Part shown: positions 15,604 through 23,549 of the stretch, piece after piece | Position numbering within the stretch: position 1 is the first letter of the stretch | Layout of the letters: each line of letters starts with the position of its first letter | Assembly (NCBI GenBank): GCA_036338435.1 | Contig: JAYZCG010000047.1 | Span: 1-39,572 of the forward strand | Length of the DNA: 39,572 nt | DNA from: JAPYTY01 sp036338435 | GTDB taxonomy: Bacteria; Acidobacteriota; UBA6911; RPQK01; JADFOI01 | Direction of reading: 5' to 3' | Made by a program: the position numbers and the translations under genes | The notes under the pieces: generated by a model | Told to the model about the DNA's origin: nothing | Database searches by the model: none | Seen by the model: only the letters and a program-made list of their open reading frames with translations

Positions 15604-17610
15604 CTACATCCCTGCCTGTTCTCGCTCCTGGAAAATCCGGGCGATGTCTGACAGGGGCTTGCCAATATGCTCTACATCCTCATCCTCGAAATTGTAAGGG
15701 GGACCCACTGACTGCACCCCAAAATTGTGAGCCAAAGATTCCTGTAAAACAATAATTTTGCCCCCAACCATTGTCATCAGGGGGCGGATCTTCAAAATGT
15801 CATCCTCAGCAACGGTGAGGTAATCTCGGTCGGTAATTAGCAGATCAGCCAGTTTGCCCACTTCGAGAGAACCAATCCGATCAGGCCTTTGAACGTATTC
15901 AGATGCCCAGGAAGTAAACATTTTCAGGGCGTGTACCCGGTGGATTCTCTCTTCTGGTTGCCAAACCGTACCATCGTATTGACGGGTCACAGCCTGCCAT
16001 AACATAAAAAATGGAGGCTGGAAATTGCGACTTCCCGGATTGTCAGCACCGGCTCCGTAGTGTTGTCCGACTAGTCTCACTCCCGACTTAATCCAGGTGT
16101 TGAAGGGCAAAACAAATTGGTTCATTTGCTCCCCGTAGTCCTTAATCCAGTCAGGCGATTCGTCCACAATGTCGGGGCCACAACTCAAGATAACCCCGTA
16201 GTCAACAAGCTTTTTAATGATATCTGGTTGTTTGCCGATGACACCACAGTGCTCTCCCGTCATCTCCATTTGTCGGACTTCATCCATACTCCATCCATTG
16301 ACAGCACGAGCCCGATCAACCATCGTAAAAAATGCACGAGCGCTTTCGCTCCCACAAATGTGTACACCGGCCAACCGCCAACCTGACTTCATGGCATTCT
16401 CCAACGTATCCCAGTGTAGATCTCCCGGCTTAGGACACGTTTCTCGAGCTTTGATGTGAGGTGGAGCCGGCGCGTCAGGTCCCGTACACGATTCCGGGTA
16501 AAAGGAATCCCAACGCTCGGAAGCCACACCATCAATCCAAAGGTAATTATTACCAATCCCCTGTAGTACCCCGGTCCTGCGGTACATCTGACGGGTCTGC
16601 TGAGGATCGGTTGGCATACGATGAATCTCGTAATGGGCGGCTAATCGAATAGGCATCCGGTCAAGACCTGCAAGCGTTGCATACCCACTCATAATTTTGG
16701 GAAATTGAATACGGCTGGAAAAGGTACTGACTCCTTTGGTGGCAAAGTCTTCTGAGACCAGCCTCAGGATCTCGGCCAAAATGGAGTTAGGTAATTTCTC
16801 CAAAAAAAGTTCCCAAGTGATGACTGACATCTCCTGACTACCAACCCATCCAATCCCCGCAATGTCCTCGCCAATCACATCTCCGTGCATGCTTTCTTGG
16901 ATGGAGGCCGAATAACCGGGGAAAAATTCATTCAGGACTTCTACGGCCTTGGAATTAATATTACCCCTCAATCCGGGACGCATTAAAACTGGATTATCTG
17001 GGGCCCACTGATCAAGGGTTCTGCGATTTGTTAGGCGGCGGGTCATACCCCAGAACTGTAGCGCTGAAGGAGTTTCAGGATTGCGTTGCATTTCCAAGAC
17101 AATCCAGTCTCCAGGATCCACCTGTTTGACTGCATCCTGAAGGGCGTCACGCATGATGGCTTGAGTCTTCTCAAGATCTGTATCAGCCTGGGCCCGGACA
17201 ACTATCCCATTAGGAGGATATTTAAAGCCGAAACGATCCAGATACTGAACGGCACGCCCATAAATATGACTGTGGGGTTCAACGATACCGGGCATCAAAA
17301 TCTGTCCCTTCATATCGAAGATCTGTGTGTCAGGTCCCGCTACTGCTTCCACTTCATCACTAGTTCCGAGCTTCATAATGATGTCATTTTTGATAGCGAT
17401 AGCCTGATAGATGTTACCCACCTCCGTAGATCGGGAATAGTCATCCATGCTAAGCACTCTACCATTGACAAAGATGGTGTCCGCATACCCATACTTGGCC
17501 ACCTCGGGGGGACCTTGCTGAGCAACAAGTTGGATGCTCGGGAAAAGAAATACCGAAACCAGAATGACACATAAAGTGATAGGTTTGAGAACGTGTAGAT
17601 TAATTTTCAT
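15604..17610 (-). CDS. Secreted amidohydrolase family 3 protein, paralogue 3
   Basis: A 668-residue exported amidohydrolase (PF07969 type), closely similar over its whole length to the protein at 1305-3236. Shared blocks include AKYGYADTIF, GRAVQYLDR, WVGSQEMSVITWELFLE, SRIQFPKIMSGYATLA and MPTDPQQTRQ. It has a signal peptide (residues 1-31, ending VAQ), HxH at His113/His115 and the family's LEVGKLADLLITDRDYL tail. It differs by a short insertion around the GADNPGSRNF segment and a longer C-terminus. AGGGGG lies 4 nt before the ATG. The stop lies 44 nt from the convergent proA. The upstream 203 nt hold a 19-bp inverted repeat and a weak promoter-like pair (CTGAAA, 17 nt, TACACT). Substrate unknown. 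Confidence 0.92.
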   Translation of the reverse strand: MKINLHVLKPITLCVILVSVFLFPSIQLVAQQGPPEVAKYGYADTIFVNGRVLSMDDYSRSTEVGNIYQAIAIKNDIIMKLGTSDEVEAVAGPDTQIFDMKGQILMPGIVEPHSHIYGRAVQYLDRFGFKYPPNGIVVRAQADTDLEKTQAIMRDALQDAVKQVDPGDWIVLEMQRNPETPSALQFWGMTRRLTNRRTLDQWAPDNPVLMRPGLRGNINSKAVEVLNEFFPGYSASIQESMHGDVIGEDIAGIGWVGSQEMSVITWELFLEKLPNSILAEILRLVSEDFATKGVSTFSSRIQFPKIMSGYATLAGLDRMPIRLAAHYEIHRMPTDPQQTRQMYRRTGVLQGIGNNYLWIDGVASERWDSFYPESCTGPDAPAPPHIKARETCPKPGDLHWDTLENAMKSGWRLAGVHICGSESARAFFTMVDRARAVNGWSMDEVRQMEMTGEHCGVIGKQPDIIKKLVDYGVILSCGPDIVDESPDWIKDYGEQMNQFVLPFNTWIKSGVRLVGQHYGAGADNPGSRNFQPPFFMLWQAVTRQYDGTVWQPEERIHRVHALKMFTSWASEYVQRPDRIGSLEVGKLADLLITDRDYLTVAEDDILKIRPLMTMVGGKIIVLQESLAHNFGVQSVGPPYNFEDEDVEHIGKPLSDIARIFQEREQAGM

Positions 17611-17686
17611 GAAACCCCCTGCTGTCTATAGTGTATCGCTAGTACTTACTTTTTTCAGAGAATAAGGCTGACCTGATTTTCAGTGT

Positions 17687-17705
17687 TAGTAGTTTGATAC
17701 TACTA
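17687..17705. promoter_or_regulatory. 19-bp inverted repeat upstream of amidohydrolase 3
   Basis: Arms TAGTAGT (17687-17693) and ACTACTA (17699-17705) pair perfectly around a TTGAT spacer. The site lies 77 nt upstream of the start of amidohydrolase 3 and 109 nt after the Cu-ATPase stop. It is AT-rich with no T-tract on the minus strand, so it is a poor terminator and better seen as a possible regulator site. Confidence 0.35.
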
Positions 17706-17813
17706 CAATGCCAGGATCGGCCGATAGACTAACGTGCATCTGACCTCATATGTGTTCGAATGGCTACAAAAACTACAACACAGACTTCAATCCAAGGGAA
17801 CAGCCCCTTCTAA

Positions 17814-20090
17814 CTATTTACGAAGAAGTAGACTGTTAGTGAGCACCGTAATGCTACTGAAGGCCATAGCGAAAGCGGCTAGGATGGGATGAAGAGATCG
17901 TAGTAACACTGGGAGGGCTGTGAAAGGATATAGAGCCCCCGCTGCGATGGGAATAAGAATGATGTTGTAGAAAAAAGCCCAGAAAAGATTCTGCTTAATA
18001 GTACGGAGGGTGGATCGGCCGATAGTGATGACCTGGGCAATCGACCTCAAATCTCCACTCATGAGAGTTATATCAGCCGTCTCCATAGCAATATCGGAAC
18101 CAGTCCCTATGGCAATACCCACATCTGCTTGAGCTAGAGCGGGGGCATCATTTATCCCATCCCCTACCATGGCTACCAACCCCTCCTGTTCTTGCTGAAA
18201 CCTCTCAATCTGCATAGCCTTCTCATCTGGCAACACTTCTGCTACCACACGGTCAATTCCCACCTTCTGGGCGATCGCCTGAGCTGTAGCTTGGTTGTCC
18301 CCGGTCAGCATCGTGACCGTTAAACCTAGTTTCCGTATCTGGGAGATTGCTTCCTTCACTCCTACCTTGAGGGTATCAGCCAACCCAATCAATCCAACGG
18401 CCTTGCTTTTAAGAGCTACCCAAATAACGGTTTTCGCTTGGGACTGCAAGTGCCGAGCTTGCTCCTCAAGCCCGTTGAGGTCAACTGAATGTTGTTTCAT
18501 CATCCTAATATTGCCCAACAACACCTGTTGGTCATCTACCCGTGCTAGAACCCCGCCACCCAACTGAGCTTCAAATTCCTGCGGGGATCTTACTGGAAGG
18601 CCTCGCTCTTGGGCCGCTCTGACAATAGCTTCACCCAAGGGATGCTCACTGCCACTCTCCGCTGAAGCAGCAAGGGTCAGCAACCAATTAGTCTCCCCAG
18701 GATCAGCAGTCCAACAATCGGTCACGGCGGGTTGTCCAAACGTAAGAGTGCCTGTTTTGTCCAGGACAACAATGCGGAGAAAATTAGCACGTTCCAAAGC
18801 CTCAATGTTTTTAAAAAAAATGCCCTTTTGGGCTCCCCGGCCAGTGGCCACCATGATGGCCGTCGGCGTGGCTAAACCCAAAGCACAAGGACAGGCAATT
18901 ACTAAGACTGCCACCATTCGAATCATAGCCGATGTGAATCCGGCAGAGAGAATCAGCCACCAAATTAAGAAAGTTCCAACGGCAATTAAAATGACACCAG
19001 GAACAAATACCCCGGCTACCCGGTCAGCCAGCCGTTGCATTGGTGTACGAATTTCCTGGGCAGCCTCAACCAGCCGAACAATTCGAGCGAGAGTAGTGTC
19101 CTTCCCTACTTTCCTTGCTTCAAACTGCAGCCTCCCCTGCTTGTTAATAGAGCCTCCAATTACTTCGTCTCCCGGTTGTTTGTCGACTGGCATGCTCTCT
19201 CCAGTGATCATACTTTCATCGACGCTAGACTTCCCATGGGTGACAACTCCATCCACGGGAATCCGATCTCCGGGACGGACAATCACCTGATCGCCTACAG
19301 AAACATCCTCAATGGGGACCTTAACCTCCTGACCGTTTTGAACTATACGGGCCATTTTGGGAGACAATGCCATTAGTTTCCTGATAGCTTCGCTCGTCTT
19401 CCCCTTGGCCCAGACCTCCAAAAGCTTGCCTAGTTTAATTAAAGTGACTATGGCTGCCGATGTTCCGAAATAAACATGAGTCCCCAAGTAATCGTTCCCG
19501 AAGCCGAGGGCAACTGCAACTGGAAGGCTATAAAAATAGGCAACGGATGAGCCCATGGCGACTAAAACGTCCATATTCGCGTTACCATTGCGCAGGGACT
19601 TGAATGCCCCAACATAGAAATCCCAGCCCACATAAAACTGAACTGGAGTGGCTAACAACGCCATTAACCCGTTAACCCAGGGCTCGTGAGCCCAGTTGCC
19701 AAGTAACCCAAAGTCGCGTGCCATGGCGAGAAAGAGAAGGGGGACCAAGCAGATCATACCGACCCAAAGCTTGATGCTCTGAGCTTGTATTTCCACTGCC
19801 AAGGGCTCCTTTTGCCGATCTTCCAATCCTTGGTCCTCGACCACCCCATAGCCGATCTCCCTAACAGCTTGAGTCAGGACGCCTAGATCAACATGGTGAG
19901 GAACGTATTCGATAGTAGCCCTCTCAGTAGCGTAGTTAACTTTAACATCCACCACACCCGTGACTTTCTTCGGTAATACCGTCTCTATAGTGATGGCACA
20001 ATTAGTGCAAGTCATGCCGGTTATAGACAGAGAGACCTGTTTATTGTTGGGAGATTCTGTCATTTGGGGAACTCTTTCATCATTCCTCAT
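17814..20090 (-). CDS. copA: Cu(I)-translocating P1B-type ATPase
   Basis: A 758-residue inner-membrane copper exporter. One N-terminal HMA domain carries GMTCTNC (Cys28, Cys31). Then follow two helices, the TGES actuator loop (about 296-299), the membrane metal site Cys400-Pro-Cys402 (ACPCALG), the phosphorylated Asp444 in DKTGTLT, SEHPLGEA in the nucleotide domain and GDGINDAPAL. The last helices hold YN (FFYNIILIP) and MAFSS, the residues that mark Cu+-selective P1B-1 pumps. The first ATG (20090) lacks a Shine-Dalgarno and lies 13 nt after the stop of the peptidase gene; an ATG at 20063 (MTESPNNK, weak AGAG upstream) may be the true start, losing nine residues. It is the last gene of a compact minus-strand run, so reinitiation from upstream translation is likely. 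Confidence 0.95.
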   Translation of the reverse strand: MRNDERVPQMTESPNNKQVSLSITGMTCTNCAITIETVLPKKVTGVVDVKVNYATERATIEYVPHHVDLGVLTQAVREIGYGVVEDQGLEDRQKEPLAVEIQAQSIKLWVGMICLVPLLFLAMARDFGLLGNWAHEPWVNGLMALLATPVQFYVGWDFYVGAFKSLRNGNANMDVLVAMGSSVAYFYSLPVAVALGFGNDYLGTHVYFGTSAAIVTLIKLGKLLEVWAKGKTSEAIRKLMALSPKMARIVQNGQEVKVPIEDVSVGDQVIVRPGDRIPVDGVVTHGKSSVDESMITGESMPVDKQPGDEVIGGSINKQGRLQFEARKVGKDTTLARIVRLVEAAQEIRTPMQRLADRVAGVFVPGVILIAVGTFLIWWLILSAGFTSAMIRMVAVLVIACPCALGLATPTAIMVATGRGAQKGIFFKNIEALERANFLRIVVLDKTGTLTFGQPAVTDCWTADPGETNWLLTLAASAESGSEHPLGEAIVRAAQERGLPVRSPQEFEAQLGGGVLARVDDQQVLLGNIRMMKQHSVDLNGLEEQARHLQSQAKTVIWVALKSKAVGLIGLADTLKVGVKEAISQIRKLGLTVTMLTGDNQATAQAIAQKVGIDRVVAEVLPDEKAMQIERFQQEQEGLVAMVGDGINDAPALAQADVGIAIGTGSDIAMETADITLMSGDLRSIAQVITIGRSTLRTIKQNLFWAFFYNIILIPIAAGALYPFTALPVLLRSLHPILAAFAMAFSSITVLTNSLLLRK

Positions 20091-20103
20091 GGTGGATCGA
20101 GGC

Positions 20104-20973
20104 TTAATCCAAATTCGAAAGAACTTCCATCAGCGAGAGGGGATCTACTCGGGTGCCGTTAAGGCGAACAGTCCAATGTAGGTGAGCACCAGTTACCCGT
20201 CCTGTAGCTCCAACATCTCCAACTCTATCCCCGTGCCAGACCATTTGTCCTTCTTTTACGCCAAAGCGTGAAAGATGGGCGAAGTAGGAATACAGCCCCT
20301 GCCCATGATCTAAAATAACGGTATTGCCGGAGTAGTAGAGATTGGATACCAAAACTACTATGCCCTGATTAGGGGACTTCACGGGAGTCCCCTCTTCCGC
20401 CTCGAAATCAGTTCCACTATGGGGGCTACGAGGCTGACCATTCAAAATACTCTGCTTTCCAAAGCCGCTGGTGGGTGCACCAGGGACTGGAGAAAGGAAG
20501 GAATGTTCCCAAATCTTATCAGGATTTAGGGTAGCGAACACCTCGGCAACTCTACTGGATTCCTGGTGGATACGCGATAGCATTTCCTGAGGAGGGTTGA
20601 CAAACTTTTCGTCCACGGTAAGTCGGCGGATGGGAAACGCCTTATGTTCGACATGGAGCTCATATCTTTGCTTAACTGGTGTGCCGTCTGATGCAGCACC
20701 TCCCAATAGAACTGAATAGTCGCCCGGAGGGGTTGTTAAATCAATCCCAATCAATCCTTGCCAAACCGTATCTGTAGTCGTGGAATGGAAAAAAAAGGTC
20801 TTTTCAAAGACTTTTCCTTCCATTCGTGTCAAAGGGAGTTGGCTCTTAACAGTAACGAAAACCACTTCGCCAGGTTGAATAGATCTAGCCAAATGAGAAA
20901 CCTCTAATGGGCTAGTTTCATTTTCGGCTATGCCAGGAACAGCTAAGAGTATAAGAATCATCAAAGCGTTCAA
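20104..20973 (-). CDS. Exported M23 (LytM-type) peptidase
   Basis: A 289-residue protein with a short N-terminal signal sequence, an about 100-residue beta-rich domain and a C-terminal M23 domain. The zinc site is visible: His185 and Asp189 in PHSGTDFEA and His266 in GAHLHW, with His264 and His233 (YFAHLS) as the other active-site histidines. All ligands are present, so it should be an active endopeptidase on peptidoglycan cross-links rather than a degenerate activator. The TTG at 20973 is chosen because GAGGG lies 7 nt upstream and it gives a better signal peptide than the ATG at 20961. That TTG overlaps the stop of the thiamine-binding protein gene (TTGA), indicating coupled translation. 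Confidence 0.9.
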   Translation of the reverse strand: MNALMILILLAVPGIAENETSPLEVSHLARSIQPGEVVFVTVKSQLPLTRMEGKVFEKTFFFHSTTTDTVWQGLIGIDLTTPPGDYSVLLGGAASDGTPVKQRYELHVEHKAFPIRRLTVDEKFVNPPQEMLSRIHQESSRVAEVFATLNPDKIWEHSFLSPVPGAPTSGFGKQSILNGQPRSPHSGTDFEAEEGTPVKSPNQGIVVLVSNLYYSGNTVILDHGQGLYSYFAHLSRFGVKEGQMVWHGDRVGDVGATGRVTGAHLHWTVRLNGTRVDPLSLMEVLSNLD

Positions 20974-21281
20974 GATCTTGCCCTCTGCATTTTTTGTTGA
21001 ACGCTTTGCACCTTCTCTCCCAAAGTTTGTTGGCGATCCGTGCGGGTTCCGATTCGGAGGTTAGTGACAATTCGAGGGGCTCCCATTTCATGGATCCGCT
21101 GGTGACATTTTTTGACCGCTGCCATTACCTCATCCCAGTCCCCTTCGATATTTGTACCATTAGCATGCAATTCTACTTTGAGCCCAGCATCCTCAAGTTC
21201 CTCCTCACAAACAGCAATGTATTTAGAAAGACTGACACCGATGCCTAAAGGGACTATGCAAAATTCTACGATTACATGCAT
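20970..21281 (-). CDS. MTH1187-family thiamine-binding protein
   Basis: A 103-residue single-domain protein of the MTH1187/YkoF thiamine-binding group (PF01910), a small ferredoxin-like fold that forms tetramers. The opening VIVEFCIVPLGIGVSLSKYI, the central ELHANGTNIEGDWDEVM and the ending APRIVTNLRIGTRTDR match the family pattern. Members bind thiamine or related compounds, but their cellular role is poorly known. AAGGAGT lies 7 nt before the ATG. Its stop overlaps the next gene's TTG start by 4 nt, and it begins 29 nt after the lipoprotein gene, so it is inside the compact minus-strand run. Confidence 0.9.
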   Translation of the reverse strand: MHVIVEFCIVPLGIGVSLSKYIAVCEEELEDAGLKVELHANGTNIEGDWDEVMAAVKKCHQRIHEMGAPRIVTNLRIGTRTDRQQTLGEKVQSVQQKMQRARS

Positions 21282-21310
21282 TGTTACGACTCCTTTTCAC
21301 AAAATGCCGT

Positions 21311-21937
21311 TCAGAGATCTAATCGGAGACTATCTAAAAGAGAGCTAAAGGATTCTTGGGAGCGGCCCACTGTGTTCTGAGGGCCAGTCAATTTAAAAAA
21401 CCAAGGCCCCCCTTGACCCTCTACCACAGCCGCTATCATTCGATACCCCGGATGAGACTCGACTTCAGTCATCATCGGCCCTTGTGATCTGTTGTAGGTT
21501 CCACTGACATCGGCGAGGGTGATCCGAACCCCATTACCATCCCTTTCGAAGATCTGGGCATCATCCGATACTGGACCTCCATCCGCTGCAGTAAACTGAC
21601 CCACCCATCGATCCATGTTGGCTTGAACCGAACCTCCCCCGCCGCCAAAATGGAAGACCACCATTTCCGAATCAACATTGTCTCCATCCATATGAGGAAT
21701 CCGATACTGAGCAACACGCATCGATGAAGATGGGGCTTCGTGAATCCAAACTTCAGGAACCTGGAATACTAGACCTGCAACTGATACAGGCGTCAAAAGT
21801 AGGGGGGATTCAGACGGGACAGAGGACGATAGCGGCGAGACATCTTGTTGGAGCGGTTCCATATCGGAACACCCAACTACAAGCACTATCATGAATCCAA
21901 AGCCCACTAGGGTTATCTTACAATTGATGCCACTCAT
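21311..21937 (-). CDS. Predicted lipoprotein of unknown function
   Basis: A 208-residue envelope protein. A hydrophobic N-terminus ends in LVVGC (Cys23), a plausible lipobox. A Ser/Pro-rich linker follows, and then a globular domain with the block FQVPEVWIHEAPSSSMRVAQY, a Gly run (FHFGGGGGSV), MDRWVGQF and a C-terminal GPWFFKLTGPQNTV. I recognise this general pattern from exported hypothetical proteins of Planctomycetota and Acidobacteriota but know no function. The ATG at 21937 has AGGAAGAG about 6 nt upstream; the frame extends to 22021 but would bury the signal. It starts 29 nt after the DUF2203 gene and ends 29 nt before the thiamine-binding gene. Confidence 0.82.
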   Translation of the reverse strand: MSGINCKITLVGFGFMIVLVVGCSDMEPLQQDVSPLSSSVPSESPLLLTPVSVAGLVFQVPEVWIHEAPSSSMRVAQYRIPHMDGDNVDSEMVVFHFGGGGGSVQANMDRWVGQFTAADGGPVSDDAQIFERDGNGVRITLADVSGTYNRSQGPMMTEVESHPGYRMIAAVVEGQGGPWFFKLTGPQNTVGRSQESFSSLLDSLRLDL

Positions 21938-21966
21938 AATTTCTCTTCCTCTATTGCAGTTAAAAC

Positions 21967-22353
21967 CTAATCTTCTATCAGAGGAACTCGACCCGGAAAT
22001 CCCTCGTTCACTTCGTGCCAAAAAAAGATGTCTTCCTCACCATACTTCCAGCAAAGATAGACCTCACGCCCATCCTTCAAGTGGGGAAAATCGATTAGGC
22101 CCTCCTCGAGACTCTTGACCATGCACCCGGTCTCCTGGATCTGATCCAGGCAGTTTCGCATTCCCGCCAATGTCTCCAGATAAGCCGTTCCCTCCGGGCC
22201 TCCCGAATCATTTGCGGAATATTTAGCGAATTTCTCAACTACTGCCCGTTGCCCCTCTAGGCGCTCGGTGATCTGCAAGACCTGGCTTATCAGTTCTTTC
22301 AGAGCCGGCAGAAGTGCTCGAGCCTCTGATACAGTAAAAAAGCGCTTTTCCAT
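21967..22353 (-). CDS. DUF2203 family protein
   Basis: A 128-residue cytosolic protein matching the DUF2203 pattern (PF09969). It opens with RFFTVSEARALLPALKELI, has a helical middle rich in Glu and Gln, and closes with the conserved GLIDFPHLKDGREVYLCWKYGE and FFWHEVNEGFPGR blocks. Function is unknown across the family. The ATG has no Shine-Dalgarno, and an extended -10 hexamer lies only 8 nt upstream, so the transcript is probably leaderless. It is the first gene of the five-gene minus-strand run that ends with the Cu-ATPase. Confidence 0.88.
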   Translation of the reverse strand: MEKRFFTVSEARALLPALKELISQVLQITERLEGQRAVVEKFAKYSANDSGGPEGTAYLETLAGMRNCLDQIQETGCMVKSLEEGLIDFPHLKDGREVYLCWKYGEEDIFFWHEVNEGFPGRVPLIED

Positions 22354-22361
22354 GGTTTCAA

Positions 22362-22370
22362 ATTATACCA
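22362..22370 (-). promoter_or_regulatory. Extended -10 promoter for the DUF2203 to Cu-ATPase run (leaderless)
   Basis: The minus strand reads TGG-TATAAT, a perfect -10 hexamer with the TGn extension. It ends 8 nt before the DUF2203 ATG, placing the start of transcription at or within about 2 nt of the start codon. No recognisable -35 is needed with this element, and none is evident. Confidence 0.6.
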
Positions 22371-22441
22371 GTGCAGATGAAGCCGTGAGGAATAAGATTA
22401 TACTTTGTTGCCGGAATAGAGGAAAATACGGGCGGCTCATC

Positions 22442-23080
22442 ATGAAATGTATCTTGTGTGACCAGAAGAAAGGCAAGCGATTCTGTCCAGCCAAAAACAC
22501 CTATATCTGTACTCAGTGCTGTGGAGAAAAGCGTGTTGTCGAGATCAGTTGTCCTGCAGACTGTGATTATCTTGACTCAGGACAAACCTATCAGTCCATT
22601 AAGAAATATTCGGCTCAGCTTCGTCAAGAACAGGACCCGATTAAACGCCGGAAACTCTATGCAACGAATCAGGCCTTTAGATCTGTGTTTGGTAAAATAG
22701 AACAAAGCATTATCAATTATTCCGCCAATTTACAGACCCTGACAGATAGTCATATTCTTGAAGCTATCTCTCTCCTCCGGAAGACCTACCTCACTGAGCA
22801 AAAAGGGGTTATCTATGAACACACCTCAAGTAATCCCCTCGTCCAGGCCCTGGTGAAAGATTTAAAGGAAACATTAGAAACAATACGTGCCCAGCAGGAA
22901 GATGGCAGGCCGACCTTGCGAACTGCCGACCTGTTAGACTGCCTAGCAGTCGTGGAGACCGATATCAGCTATCACCTTGATTCCGCCTCGGAACGAGAAG
23001 GCTATCTAAGTTTTATTCGAAGAAATCATCCGGAAATTTCATCTGAAGCGGCCTCAAAAGGCGCACTCATTCAGCCGTAG
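22442..23080 (+). CDS. Cys-rich zinc-finger-like protein of unknown function
   Basis: A 212-residue protein. The first 45 residues hold eight cysteines in pairs: CILC, a lone C in RFCPAK, CTQCC, and SCPADC ending in DYL. This looks like a compact treble-clef or double zinc ribbon. The rest (TYQSIKKYSAQLRQEQDPIKRRK onward) is predicted helical and polar, with no membrane segment. I recognise the layout as a family of bacterial hypotheticals but no function. The start at 22442 is placed directly before the Cys cluster; the open frame upstream overlaps DUF2203 antisense and is not believed. A weak TATACT box at 22399-22404 may serve as its -10, back to back with the DUF2203 promoter. Confidence 0.75.
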   Translation: MKCILCDQKKGKRFCPAKNTYICTQCCGEKRVVEISCPADCDYLDSGQTYQSIKKYSAQLRQEQDPIKRRKLYATNQAFRSVFGKIEQSIINYSANLQTLTDSHILEAISLLRKTYLTEQKGVIYEHTSSNPLVQALVKDLKETLETIRAQQEDGRPTLRTADLLDCLAVVETDISYHLDSASEREGYLSFIRRNHPEISSEAASKGALIQP

Positions 23081-23127
23081 CCGTGGACAGCACGTGCATA
23101 GCAAACCTCATGTGGGTAGCACAATAC

Positions 23128-23463
23128 TTACACGCCTGCACAGAGTGCATCGATCTTAGCAGCCAAGATAAAGTCGCTTTCACTTAGACCGTTGATTTTG
23201 TGTGTCCAAATCTTGATCTCTACTCGCCCCCATGCCAGATAAAGATCTGGATGGTGATCCTCTTCTTCAGCGACACCCCCAATCTGGTTCACGAAATCCA
23301 AAGCACCTACAAAATCCTCGAAAGTGAAAGTCTTCTGCAAATGTTTATTTTCAAAGGCTTCCCAACCGTTCAGTTGCACCAGTAAGGGCTGGATCTCTAC
23401 AGCACTCAGCGGAGGGATTCCTCCCTGACAAGGAACACATTTTTTACTCGCCAGTTCGCTCAT
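23128..23463 (-). CDS. phhB: 4a-hydroxytetrahydrobiopterin dehydratase (pterin-4a-carbinolamine dehydratase)
   Basis: A 111-residue enzyme of the PCD/DCoH family that dehydrates 4a-hydroxytetrahydropterin during recycling of the pterin cofactor of aromatic amino acid hydroxylases. The N-terminal CVPCQGG, the active-site EEEDHHPDL (His70, His71) and the second part of the site WGRVEIKIWTHKINGLSESDF (His88) are all present, and the length is normal. AGG lies close to the ATG. No phenylalanine hydroxylase gene is in the window, so the physiological partner here is unknown; in such cases a role linked to molybdopterin or other pterins has been proposed for the family. It lies downstream of the radical SAM gene, separated by a terminator. 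Confidence 0.93.
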   Translation of the reverse strand: MSELASKKCVPCQGGIPPLSAVEIQPLLVQLNGWEAFENKHLQKTFTFEDFVGALDFVNQIGGVAEEEDHHPDLYLAWGRVEIKIWTHKINGLSESDFILAAKIDALCAGV

Positions 23464-23491
23464 CGCCTATTGCTCTTTAAAGACCGCAGAC

Positions 23492-23520
23492 AAAAAGGCC
23501 CGCTCCAAGTAAAGCGGGCC
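23492..23520 (-). terminator. Rho-independent terminator of the radical SAM gene
   Basis: An 8-bp GC-rich stem (GGCCCGCT at 23497-23504 with AGCGGGCC at 23513-23520) with an 8-nt loop. On the minus strand it is followed at once by TTTTT (AAAAA at 23492-23496 on the plus strand). It separates the radical SAM gene from phhB, which therefore needs its own promoter or relies on read-through. Confidence 0.9.
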
Positions 23521-23549
23521 CTGAAACTCATAACTACACGCCCAATGAA

